DNA from: Auanema rhodensis
Taxonomy: Eukaryota > Nematoda > Chromadorea > Rhabditida > Rhabditidae
Direction: 5' to 3'
Assembly: GCA_964057225.1 (NCBI GenBank)
Contig: OZ059900.1
Coordinates: forward strand, 22,707,638 to 22,771,637
DNA: 64,000 nt
Of the stretch, positions 14,001 to 27,300 are shown piece by piece. How positions within the stretch are numbered: position 1 is the first letter of the stretch; each line of letters begins with the position of its first letter. The notes under the pieces were generated by a model. That model made no database searches. It was not told the DNA's origin and worked only from the letters and a program-made list of their open reading frames with translations. Position numbers and translations under genes: made by a program.

Positions 14001-15699
14001 CTTGATTATGAAAAATTTTTAGAGCCTGCACTGATAATATAACTGGAAACAGGCAATACTAAAACATTTGAATGACAGCTTTATTACAATAGGACTTAGT
14101 TTACTCAATCATACCAATCTTCATGAACACGGACTGTTTGTGTAATAGATGATAGCAATGATAATTTCGTTTCTTTTTTCAATTAACTTTCCAGTACGCG
14201 AGTTATTATATTTAGAACGTGATTCCTTCATAATGAAAAATTTTTAGAGCCTGCACTGATAATATAACTGGAAACAGGCAATACTAAAACATTTGAATGA
14301 CAGCTTTATTACAATAGGACTTAGTTTACTCAATCATACCAATCTTCATGAACACGGACTGTTTGTGTAATAGATAATAGCAATGATAATTTCGTTTCTT
14401 TTTTCAATTAACTTTTCAGTATGCGAGTTATTATATTTAGAACGTGATTCCTTCATAATGAAAAATTTTTAGAGCCTGCACTGATAATATAACTGGAAAC
14501 AGGCAATACTAAAACATTTGAATGACAGCTTTATTACAATAGGACTTAGTTTACTCAATCATACCAATCTTCATGAACACGGACTGTTTGTGTAATAGAT
14601 GATAGCAATGATAATTTCGTTTCTGTTTTTAATTAACTTTCCTGTACGCGAGTTATAATATTTAGAACGTGATTCCTTGATTATGAAAAATTTTTAGAGC
14701 CTGCACTGATAATATAACTGGAAACAGGCAATACTAAAACATTTGAATGACAGCTTTATTACAATAGGACTTAGTTTACTCAATCATACCAATCTTCATG
14801 AACACGGACTGTTTGTGTAATAGATGATAGCAATGATAATTTCGTTTCTTTTTTCAATTAACTTTCCAGTACGCGAGTTATTATATTTAGAACGCGATTG
14901 CTTCATAATGAAAAATGTTTAGAGCCTGCACTGATAATATAACTGGCAACAGGCAATACGCAAACATTTGAATGACAGCTTTATCACAATACGACTTAGT
15001 TTACTCAATCAGATCAAGCTTCATGAACACGGACTGTTTGTGCAATAGATGATAGCAATGATAGTTTCGTTTCTTTTTTTAATTAACTTTCCAGTACGCG
15101 AGTTATAATATTTAGAACGCGATTCCTTGATAATGAAAAACTTTCAGAGCCTGCACTGATAATATAACTGGCAACAGGCAATACGCAAACATTTGAATGA
15201 CAGCTTTATTACAATACGACTTAGTTTACTCAATCATACCAATCTTCATGAACACGGACTGTTTGTGTAATAGATAATAGCAATAATAGTTTCGTTTCTG
15301 TTTTTAATTAACTTTCCTGTACGCGAGTTATAATATTTAGAACGCGATTCCTTGATAATGAAAAACTTTCAGAGCCTGCACTGATAATATAACTGGAAAC
15401 AGGCAATACTAAAACATTTGAATGACAGCTTTATTACAATAGGACTTAGTTTACTCAATCATACCAATCTTCATGAACACGGACTGTTTGTGTAATAGAT
15501 GATAGCAATGATAATTTCGTTTCTTTTTTCAATTAACTTTCCAGTACGCGAGTTATTATATTTAGAACGTGATTCCTTCATAATGAAAAATTTTTAGAGC
15601 CTGCACTGATAATATAACTGGAAACAGGCAATACTAAAACATTTGAATGACAGCTTTATTACAATAGGACTTAGTTTACTCAATCATACCAATCTTCAT
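6701..15699 (+). repeat. Zone of strict 225-bp periodicity in satellite A
   Basis: Between these monomer starts there are exactly 40 monomers in 8999 bp, which is 40 times 225 minus one. The missing base is a T lost from a T run near 13501. No short copy and no 7-bp duplication occurs here, unlike both flanks. Most monomers are of the cataccaatctt and aatactaaaac class, so the zone looks more homogenised. Confidence 0.88.
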
Positions 15700-16381
15700 G
15701 AACACGGACTGTTTGTGTAATAGATAATAGCAATAATAGTTTCGTTTCTGTTTTTAATTAACTTTCCTGTACGCGAGTTATAATATTTAGAACGTGATTC
15801 CTTGATTATGAAAAATTTTCAGAGCCTGCACTGATAATATAACTGGAAACAGGCAGTACGCGATACGCAAATATTTGAATGACAGCTTTAATACAATACG
15901 ACTTAGCTTACTCAATCATATCAAGCTTCATGAACAGGGACTGCTTGTGTAATAGATGATAGCAATGATAGTTTCGTTTCTTTTTTTAATTAACTTTCCA
16001 GTACGCGAGTTATAATATTTAGAACGCGATTCCTTGATAATGAAAAACTTTCAGAGCCTGCATTGATAATATAACTGGAAACAGGCAATACTAAAACATT
16101 TGAATGACAGCTTTATTACAATAGGACTTAGTTTACTCAATCATACCAATCTTCATGAACACGGACTGCTTGTGTAATAGATGATAGCAATGATAATTTC
16201 GTTTCTTTTTTCAATTAACTTTCTAGTACGCGAGTTATTATATTTAGAACGTGATTCCTTCATAATGAAAAATTTTTAGAGCCTGCACTGATAATATAAC
16301 TGGAAACAGGCAATACTAAAACATTTGAATGACAGCTTTATTACAATAGGACTTAGTTTACTCAATCATACCAATCTTCAT

Positions 16382-16499
16382 GAACACGGACTGTTAGAGC
16401 CTGCACTGATAATATAACTGGAAACAGGCAATACGCAAACATTTGAATGACTGCTTTATTACAATACGACTTAGTTTACTCAATTATATCAAGCTTCAT
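16382..16499 (+). repeat. Shortened 118-bp satellite A monomer
   Basis: It has the same deletion junction. It lies within a block that resembles 3985-4965 at an offset of about 11956 bp, and it corresponds to the copy at 4426 in that block. Confidence 0.95.
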
Positions 16500-18320
16500 G
16501 AACACGGACTGCTTGTGTAATATATAATAGCAATAATAGTTTCGTTTCTGTTTTTAATTAACTTTCCTGTACGCGAGTTATAATATTTAGAACGTGATTC
16601 CTTGATTATGAAAAACTTTCAGAGCCTGCACTGATAATATAATTGGAAACAGGCAGTACGCAATACGCAAACATTTGAATGACAGCTTTATTACAATACG
16701 ACTTAGCTTACTCAATCATATCAAGCTTCATGAACAGGGACTGTCTGTGTAATAGATGATAGCAATGATAGTTTCGTTTCTTTTTTCAATTAACTTTCCA
16801 GTACGCGAGTTATTATATTTAGAACGTGATTCCTTCATAATGAAAAATTTTTAGAGCCTGCACTGATAATATAACTGGCAACAGGCAATACGCAAACATT
16901 TGAATGACAGCTTTATTACAATACGACTTAGTTTACTCAATCATACCAATCTTCATGAACACGGACTGTTTGTGTAATAGATAATAGCAATAATAGTTTC
17001 GTTTCTGTTTTTAATTAACTTTCCTGTACGCGAGTTATAATATTTAGAACGTGATTCCTTGATTATGAAAAATTTTTAGAGCCTGCACCGATAATATAAC
17101 TGGAAACAGGCAGTACGCGATACGCAAATATTTGAATGACAGCTTTAATACAAGACGACTTAGCTTACTCAATCTTATCAAGCTTCATGAACAGGGACTG
17201 CTTGTGTAATAGATGATAGCAATGATAGTTTCGTTTCTTTTTTTAATTAACTTTCCAGTACGCGAGTTATCATATTTAGAACGCGATTGCTTCATAATGA
17301 AAAATTTTTAGAGCCTGCACTGATAATATAACTGGAAACAGGCAATACTAAAACATTTGAATGACAGCTTTATTACAATACGACTTAGTTTACTCAATCA
17401 TACCAATCTTCATGAACACGGACTGTTTGTGTAATAGATAATAGCAATAATAGTTTCGTTTCTTTTTTCAATTAACTTTCCAGTACGCGAGTTATTATAT
17501 TTAGAACGTGATTCCTTCATAATGAAAAATTTTTAGAGCCTGCACTGATAATATAACTGGAAACAGGCAATACTAAAACATTTGAATGACAGCTTTATTA
17601 CAATAGGACTTAGTTTACTCAATCATACCAATCTTCATGAACACGGACTGTTTGTGTAATAGATAATAGCAATGATAATTTCGTTTCTTTTTTCAATTAA
17701 CTTTCCAGTACGCGAGTTATTATATTTAGAACGTGATTCCTTCATAATGAAAAATTTTTAGAGCCTGCACTGATAATATAACTGGAAACAGGCAATACTA
17801 AAACATTTGAATGACAGCTTTATTACAATAGGACTTAGTTTACTCAATCATACCAATCTTCATGAACACGGACTGTTTGTGTAATAGATGATAGCAATGA
17901 TAATTTCGTTTCTGTTTTTAATTAACTTTCCTGTACGCGAGTTATAATATTTAGAACGTGATTCCTTGATTATGAAAAATTTTTAGAGCCTGCACTGATA
18001 ATATAACTGGAAACAGGCAGTACGCGATACGCAAATATTTGAATGACAGCTCTAATACAATACGACTTAGCTTACTCAATCATATCAAGCTTCATGAACA
18101 GGGACTGCTTGTGTAATAGATGATAGCAATGATAGTTTCGTTTCTTTTTTTAATTAACTTTCCAGTACGCGAGTTATAATATTTAGAACGCGATTCCTTG
18201 ATAATGAAAAACTTTCAGAGCCTGCACTGATAATATAACTGGAAACAGGCAATACTAAAACATTTGAATGACAGCTTTATTACAATAGGACTTAGTTTAC
18301 TCAATCATACCAATCTTCAT

Positions 18321-18438
18321 GAACACGGACTGTTAGAGCCTGCACTGATAATATAACTGGAAACAGGCAATACGCAAACATTTGAATGACAGCTTTATTA
18401 CAATACGACTTAGTTTACTCAATCATACCAATCTTCAT
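18321..18438 (+). repeat. Shortened 118-bp satellite A monomer
   Basis: It has the same deletion junction. With the following full monomer it forms a 343-bp unit (118 plus 225) that is repeated at once at 18664. Confidence 0.95.
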
Positions 18439-18663
18439 GAACACGGACTGCTTGTGTAATAGATGATAGCAATGATAATTTCGTTTCTTTTTTCAATTAA
18501 CTTTCTAGTACGCGAGTTATTATATTTAGAACGTGATTCCTTCATAATGAAAAATTTTTAGAGCCTGCACTGATAATATAACTGGAAACAGGCAATACTA
18601 AAACATTTGAATGACAGCTTTATTACAATAGGACTTAGTTTACTCAATCATACCAATCTTCAT

Positions 18664-18781
18664 GAACACGGACTGTTAGAGCCTGCACTGATAATATAAC
18701 TGGAAACAGGCAATACGCAAACATTTGAATGACAGCTTTATTACAATACGACTTAGTTTACTCAATCATACCAATCTTCAT
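18664..18781 (+). repeat. Shortened 118-bp satellite A monomer
   Basis: It has the same deletion junction. It is the second copy of the 343-bp short-plus-full unit that starts at 18321. Confidence 0.95.
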
Positions 18782-19463
18782 GAACACGGACTGCTTGTGT
18801 AATAGATGATAGCAATGATAATTTCGTTTCTTTTTTCAATTAACTTTCTAGTACGCGAGTTATTATATTTAGAACGTGATTCCTTCATAATGAAAAATTT
18901 TTAGAGCCTGCACTGATAATATAACTGGAAACAGGCAATACTAAAACATTTGAATGACAGCTTTATTACAATAGGACTTAGTTTACTCAATCATACCAAT
19001 CTTCATGAACACGGACTGTTTGTGTAATAGATGATAGCAATGATAATTTCGTTTCTGTTTTTAATTAACTTTCCTGTACGCGAGTTATAATATTTAGAAC
19101 GTGATTCCTTGATTATGAAAAATTTTTAGAGCCTGCACTGATAATATAACTGGAAACAGGCAGTACGCGATACGCAAATATTTGAATGACAGCTCTAATA
19201 CAATACGACTTAGCTTACTCAATCATATCAAGCTTCATGAACAGGGACTGCTTGTGTAATAGATGATAGCAATGATAGTTTCGTTTCTTTTTTTAATTAA
19301 CTTTCCAGTACGCGAGTTATAATATTTAGAACGCGATTCCTTGATAATGAAAAACTTTCAGAGCCTGCACTGATAATATAACTGGAAACAGGCAATACTA
19401 AAACATTTGAATGACAGCTTTATTACAATAGGACTTAGTTTACTCAATCATACCAATCTTCAT

Positions 19464-19581
19464 GAACACGGACTGTTAGAGCCTGCACTGATAATATAAC
19501 TGGAAACAGGCAATACGCAAACATTTGAATGACAGCTTTATTACAATACGACTTAGTTTACTCAATTATATCAAGCTTCAT
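19464..19581 (+). repeat. Shortened 118-bp satellite A monomer
   Basis: It has the same deletion junction. It sits 1143 bp after the copy at 18321, in line with a secondary unit of that length. No further short copy is seen to the right. Confidence 0.95.
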
Positions 19582-21524
19582 GAACACGGACTGCTTGTGT
19601 AATATATAATAGCAATAATAGTTTCGTTTCTGTTTTTAATTAACTTTCCTGTACGCGAGTTATAATATTTAGAACGTGATTCCTCGATTATGAAAAACTT
19701 TCAGAGCCTGCACTGATAATATAATTGGAAACAGGCAGTACGCAATACGCAAACATTTGAATGACAGCTTTATTACAATACGACTTAGCTTACTCAATCA
19801 TATCAAGCTTCATGAACAGGGACTGTCTGTGTAATAGATGATAGCAATGATAGTTCCGTTTCTTTTTTTAATTAACTTTCCAGTACGCGAGTTATCATAT
19901 TTAGAACGCGATTGCTTCATAATGAAAAATGTTTAGAGCCTGCACTGATAATATAACTGGCAACAGGCAATACGCAAACATTTGAATGACAGCTTTATTA
20001 CAATACGACTTAGTTTACTCAATCATACCAATCTTCATGAACACGGACTGTTTGTGTAATAGATAATAGCAATAATAGTTTCGTTTCTGTTTTTAATTAA
20101 CTTTCCTGTACGCGAGTTATAATATTTAGAACGTGATTCCTTGATTATGAAAAATTTTTAGAGCCTGCACTGATAATATAACTGGAAACAGGCAGTACGC
20201 GATACGCAAATATTTGAATGACAGCTTTAATACAAGACGACTTAGCTTACTCAATCATATCAAGCTTCATGAACAGGGACTGCTTGTGTAATAGATAATA
20301 GCAATGATAGTTTCGTTTTTTTTTCTAATTAACTTTCCAGTACGCGAGTTATCATATTTAGAACGCGATTGCTTCATAATGAAAAATGTTTAGAGCCTGC
20401 ACTGATAATATAACTGGCAACAGGCAATACGCAAACATTTGAATGACAGCTTTATTACAATACGACTTAGTTTACTCAATCATATCAAGCTTCATGAACA
20501 CGGACTGTTTGTGCAATAGATGATAGCAATGATAGTTTCGTTTCTTTTTTTAACTAACTTTCCAGTACGCGAGTTATAATATTTAGAACGCGATTCCTTG
20601 ATAATGAAAAACTTTCAGAGCCTGCACTGATAATATAACTGGAAACAGGCAATACTAAAACATTTGAATGACAGCTTTATTACAATACGACTTAGTTTAC
20701 TCAATCATATCAAGCTTCATGAACACGGACTGTTTGTGCAATAGATGATAGCAATGATAGTTTCGTTTCTGTTTTTAATTAACTTTCCTGTACGCGAGTT
20801 ATAATATTTAGAACGCGATTCCTTGATAATGAAAAACTTTCAGAGCCTGCACTGATAATATAACTGGAAACAGGCAATACTAAAACATTTGAATGACAGC
20901 TTTATTACAATAGGACTTAGTTTACTCAATCATACCAATCTTCATGAACACGGACTGTTTGTGTAATAGATGATAGCAATGATAATTTCGTTTCTTTTTT
21001 CAATTAACTTTCCAGTACGCGAGTTATTATATTTAGAACGTGATTCCTTCATAATGAAAAATTTTTAGAGCCTGCACTGATAATATAACTGGAAACAGGC
21101 AATACTAAAACATTTGAATGACAGCTTTATTACAATAGGACTTAGTTTACTCAATCATACCAATCTTCATGAACACGGACTGTTTGTGTAATAGATAATA
21201 GCAATGATAATTTCGTTTCTTTTTTCAATTAACTTTCCAGTACGCGAGTTATTATATTTAGAACGTGATTCCTTCATAATGAAAAATTTTTAGAGCCTGC
21301 ACTGATAATATAACTGGAAACAGGCAATACTAAAACATTTGAATGACAGCTTTATTACAATACGACTTAGTTTACTCAATCATACCAATCTTCATGAACA
21401 CGGACTGTTTGTGTAATAGATAATAGCAATAATAGTTTCGTTTCTGTTTTTAATTAACTTTCCTGTACGCGAGTTATAATATTTAGAACGTGATTCCTTG
21501 ATTATGAAAAATTTTTAGAGCCTG

Positions 21525-24393
21525 CACTGATAATATAACTGGAAACAGGCAGTACGCGATACGCAAATATTTGAATGACAGCTTTAATACAATACGACTT
21601 AGCTTACTCAATCATATCAAGCTTCATGAACAGGGACTGCTTGAGTAATAGATGATAGCAATGATAGTTTCGTTTCTTTTTTTAATTAACTTTCCAGTAC
21701 GCGAGCTATAATATTTAGAACGCGATTCCTTGATAATGAAAAACTTTCAGAGCCTGCACTGATAATATAACTGGAAACAGGCAATACTAAAACATTTGAA
21801 TGACAGCTTTATTACAATAGGACTTAGTTTACTCAATCATACCAATCTTCATGAACACGGACTGTTTGTGTAATAGATAATAGCAATAATAGTTTCGTTT
21901 CTGTTTTTAATTAACTTTCCTGTACGCGAGTTATAATATTTAGAACGTGATTCCTTGATTATGAAAAATTTTTAGAGCCTGCACTGATAATATAACTGGA
22001 AACAGGCAGTACGCGATACGCAAATATTTGAATGACAGCTTTAATACAAGACGACTTAGCTTACTCAATCATATCAAGCTTCATGAACAGGGACTGCTTG
22101 TGTAATAGATGATAGCAATGATAGTTTCGTTTCTTTTTTTAATTAACTTTCCAGTACGCGAGTTATCATATTTAGAACGCGATTGCTTCATAATGAAAAA
22201 TGTTTAGAGCCTGCACTGATAATATAATTGGAAACAGGCAGTACGCAATACGCAAACATTTGAATGACAGCTTTATTATAATACGACTTAGTTTACTCAA
22301 TTATATCAAGCTTCATGAACACGGACTGCTTGTGTAATATATAATAGCAATAATAGTTTCGTTTCTGTTTTTAATTAACTTTCCTGTACGCGAGTTATAA
22401 TATTTAGAACGTGATTCCTTGATTATGAAAAACTTTCAGAGCCTGCACTGATAATATAATTGGAAACAGGCAGTACGCAATACGCAAACATTTGAATGGC
22501 AGCTTTAATACAAGACGACTTAGTTTACTCAATCATATCAAGCTTCATGAACACGGACTGTTTGTGCAATAGATGATAGCAATGATAGTTTCGTTTCTTT
22601 TTTTAACTAACTTTCCAGTACGCGAGTTATAATATTTAGAACGCGATTCCTTGATAATGAAAAACTTTCAGAGCCTGCACTGATAATATAACTGGAAACA
22701 GGCAATACTAAAACATTTGAATGACAGCTTTATTACAATAGGACTTAGTTTACTCAATCATACCAATCTTCATGAACACGGACTGTTTGTGTAATAGATG
22801 ATAGCAATGATAATTTCGTTTCTTTTTTCAATTAACTTTCCAGTACGCGAGTTATTATATTTAGAACGTGATTCCTTCATAATGAAAAATTTTTAGAGCC
22901 TGCACTGATAATATAACTGGAAACAGGCAATACTAAAACATTTGAATGACAGCTTTATTACAATAGGACTTAGTTTACTCAATCATATCAAGCTTCATGA
23001 ACACGGACTGTTTGTGCAATAGATGATAGCAATGATAGTTTCGTTTCTTTTTTTAACTAACTTTCCAGTACGCGAGTTATAATATTTAGAACGCGATTCC
23101 TTGATAATGAAAAACTTTCAGAGCCTGCACTGATAATATAACTGGAAACAGGCAGTACGCGATACGCAAATATTTGAATGACAGCTTTAATACAATACGA
23201 CTTAGCTTACTCAATCATATCAAGCTTCATGAACAGGGACTGCTTGAGTAATAGATGATAGCAATGATAGTTTCGTTTCTTTTTTTAATTAACTTTCCAG
23301 TACGCGAGCTATAATATTTAGAACGCGATTCCTTGATAATGAAAAACTTTCAGAGCCTGCACTGATAATATAACTGGAAACAGGCAATACTAAAACATTT
23401 GAATGACAGCTTTATTACAATAGGACTTAGTTTACTCAATCATACCAATCTTCATGAACACGGACTGTTTGTGTAATAGATAATAGCAATAATAGTTTCG
23501 TTTCTGTTTTTAATTAACTTTCCTGTACGCGAGTTATAATATTTAGAACGTGATTCCTTGATTATGAAAAATTTTTAGAGCCTGCACTGATAATATAACT
23601 GGAAACAGGCAGTACGCGATACGCAAATATTTGAATGACAGCTTTAATACAAGACGACTTAGCTTACTCAATCATATCAAGCTTCATGAACAGGGACTGC
23701 TTGTGTAATAGATGATAGCAATGATAGTTTCGTTTCTTTTTTTAATTAACTTTCCAGTACGCGAGTTATCATATTTAGAACGCGATTGCTTCATAATGAA
23801 AAATGTTTAGAGCCTGCACTGATAATATAATTGGAAACAGGCAGTACGCAATACGCAAACATTTGAATGACAGCTTTATTATAATACGACTTAGTTTACT
23901 CAATTATATCAAGCTTCATGAACACGGACTGCTTGTGTAATATATAATAGCAATAATAGTTTCGTTTCTGTTTTTAATTAACTTTCCTGTACGCGAGTTA
24001 TAATATTTAGAACGTGATTCCTTGATTATGAAAAACTTTCAGAGCCTGCACTGATAATATAATTGGAAACAGGCAGTACGCAATACGCAAACATTTGAAT
24101 GGCAGCTTTAATACAAGACGACTTAGTTTACTCAATCATATCAAGCTTCATGAACACGGACTGTTTGTGCAATAGATGATAGCAATGATAGTTTCGTTTC
24201 TTTTTTTAACTAACTTTCCAGTACGCGAGTTATAATATTTAGAACGCGATTCCTTGATAATGAAAAACTTTCAGAGCCTGCACTGATAATATAACTGGAA
24301 ACAGGCAATACTAAAACATTTGAATGACAGCTTTATTACAATAGGACTTAGTTTACTCAATCATACCAATCTTCATGAACACGGACTGTTTGT
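21525..24393 (+). repeat. 1603-bp secondary higher-order repeat in satellite A
   Basis: About 1.27 kb at 21525-22790 returns at 23128-24393 with an offset of 1603 bp, which equals seven monomers with four 7-bp duplications. Shared rare marks include ttgagtaatag (21641 and 23244), ttattataatacg and gaatggcagctttaatacaagacg. Boundaries are approximate. Confidence 0.8.
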
Positions 24394-27300
24394 GTAATAT
24401 ATAATAGCAATAATAGTTTCGTTTCTGTTTTTAATTAACTTTCCTGTACGCGAGTTATAATATTTAGAACGTGATTCCTTGATTATGAAAAACTTTCAGA
24501 GCCTGCACTGATAATATAATTGGAAACAGGCAGTACGCAATACGCAAACATTTGAATGGCAGCTTTAATACAAGACGACTTAGTTTACTCAATCATATCA
24601 AGCTTCATGAACACGGACTGTTTGTGCAATAGATGATAGCAATGATAGTTTCGTTTCTTTTTTTAACTAACTTTCCAGTACGCGAGTTATAATATTTAGA
24701 ACGCGATTCCTTGATAATGAAAAACTTTCAGAGCCTGCACTGATAATATAATTGGAAACAGGCAGTACGCAATACGCAAACATTTGAATGACAGCTTTAT
24801 TATAATACGACTTAGTTTACTCAATTATATCAAGCTTCATGAACACGGACTGCTTGTGTAATATATAATAGCAATAATAGTTTCGTTTCTGTTTTTAATT
24901 AACTTTCCTGTACGCGAGTTATCATATTTAGAACGCGATTGCTTCATAATGAAAAATGTTTAGAGCCTGCACTGATAATATAACTGGCAACAGGCAGTAC
25001 GCGATACGCAAATATTTGAATGACAGCTTTAATACAAGACGACTTAGCTTACTCAATCATATCAAGCTTCATGAACAGGGACTGCTTATGTAATAGATGA
25101 TAGCAATGATAATTTCGTTTCTTTTTTCAATTAACTTTCCAGTACGCGAGTTATTATATTTAGAACGTGATTCCTTCATAATGAAAACTTTTTAGAGCCT
25201 GCACTGATAATATAACTGGAAACAGGCAATACTAAAACATTAGAATGACAGCTTTATTACAATAGGACTTAGTTTACTCAATCATACCAATCTTCATGAA
25301 CACGGACTGTTTGTGTAATAGATAATAGCAATAATAGTTTCGTTTCTGTTTTTAATTAACTTTCCTGTACGCGAGTTATAATATTTAGAACGTGATTCCT
25401 TGATTATGAAAAACTTTCAGAGCCTGCACTGATAATATAATTGGAAACAGGCAGTACGCAATACGCAAACATTTGAATGACAGCTTTATTACAATACGAC
25501 TTAGTTTACTCAATTATATCAAGCTTCATGAACACGGACTGCTTGTGTAATATATAATAGCAATAATAGTTTCGTTTCTGTTTTTAATTAACTTTCCTGT
25601 ACGCGAGTTATAATATTTAGAACGTGATTCCTTGATTATGAAAAACTTTCAGAGCCTGCACTGATAATATAATTGGAAACAGGCAGTACGCAATACGCAA
25701 ACATTTGAATGACAGCTTTATTACAATACGACTTAGTTTACTCAATTATATCAAGCTTCATGAACACGGACTGCTTGTGTAATATATAATAGCAATAATA
25801 GTTTCGTTTCTGTTTTTAATTAACTTTCCTGTACGCGAGTTATTATATTTAGAACGTGATTCCTTCATAATGAAAAATTTTTAGAGCCTGCACTGATAAT
25901 ATAACTGGCAACAGGCAATACGCAAACATTGGAATGACAGCTTTATTACAATACGACTTAGTTTACTCAATCATATCAAGCTTCATGAACACGGACTGTT
26001 TGTGCAATAGATGATAGCAATGATAGTTTCGTTTCTTTTTTTAACTAACTTTCCAGTACGCGAGTTATAATATTTAGAACGCGATTCCTTGATAATGAAA
26101 AATTTTTAGAGCCTGCACTGATAATATAACTGGCAACAGGCAATACGCAAACATATGAATGACAGCTTTATTACAATACGACTTAGTTTACTCAATCATA
26201 TCAAGCTTCATGAACACGGACTGTTTTGTGCAATAGATGATAGCAATGATAGTTTCGTTTCTTTTTTTAACTAACTTTTCAGTACGCGAGTTATAATATT
26301 TAGAACGCGATTCCTTGATAATGAAAAACTTTCAGAGCCTGCACTGATAATATAATTGGAAACAGGCAGTACGCAATACGCAAACATTTGAATGACAGCT
26401 TTATTATAATACGACTTAGTTTACTCAATTATATCAAGCTTCATGAACACGGACTGCTTGTGTAATATATAATAGCAATAATAGTTACGTTTCTGTTTTT
26501 AATTAACTTTCCTGTACGCGAGTTATAATATTTAGAACGTGATTCCTTGATTATGAAAAACTTTCAGAGCCTGCACTGATAATATAATTGGAAACAGGCA
26601 GTACGCAATACGCAAACATTTGAATGGCAGCTTTATTACAATACGACTTAGTTTACTCAATTATATCAAGCTTCATGAACACGGACTGTTTGTGCAATAG
26701 ATGATAGCAATGATAATTTCGTTTCTTTTTTCAATTAACTTTCCAGTACGCGAGTTATTATATTTAGAACGTGATTCCTTCATAATGAAAACTTTTTAGA
26801 GCCTGCACTGATAATATAACTGGAAACAGGCAATACTAAAACATTAGAATGACAGCTTTATTACAATAGGACTTAGTTTACTCAATCATACCAATCTTCA
26901 TGAACACGGACTGTTTGTGTAATAGATAATAGCAATAATAACTTCGTTTCTGTTTTTAATTAACTTTCCTGTACGCGAGTTATAATATTTAGAACGTGAT
27001 TCCTTGATTATGAAAAACTTTCAGAGCCTGCACTGATAATATAATTGGAAACAGGCAGTACGCAATAGGCAAACATTTGAATGACAGCTTTATTACAATA
27101 CGACTTAGTTTACTCAATTATATCAAGCTTCATGAACACGGACTGCTTGTGTAATATATAATAGCAATAATAGTTTTGTTTCTGTTTTTAATTAACTTTC
27201 CAGTACGCGAGTTATTATATTTAGAACGTGATTCCTTCATAATGAAAAATTTTTAGAGCCTGCACTGATAATATAACTGGAAACAGGCAATACTAAAACA

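Larger units (their letters stand above)
18321..19006 (+). repeat. 343-bp short-plus-full unit in tandem
   Basis: A 118-bp short monomer followed by a 225-bp full monomer is present twice in a row, at 18321-18663 and 18664-19006. The full monomers share cttgtgtaatag and the ctttctag variant. The pair looks like a recent local duplication. Confidence 0.8.
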
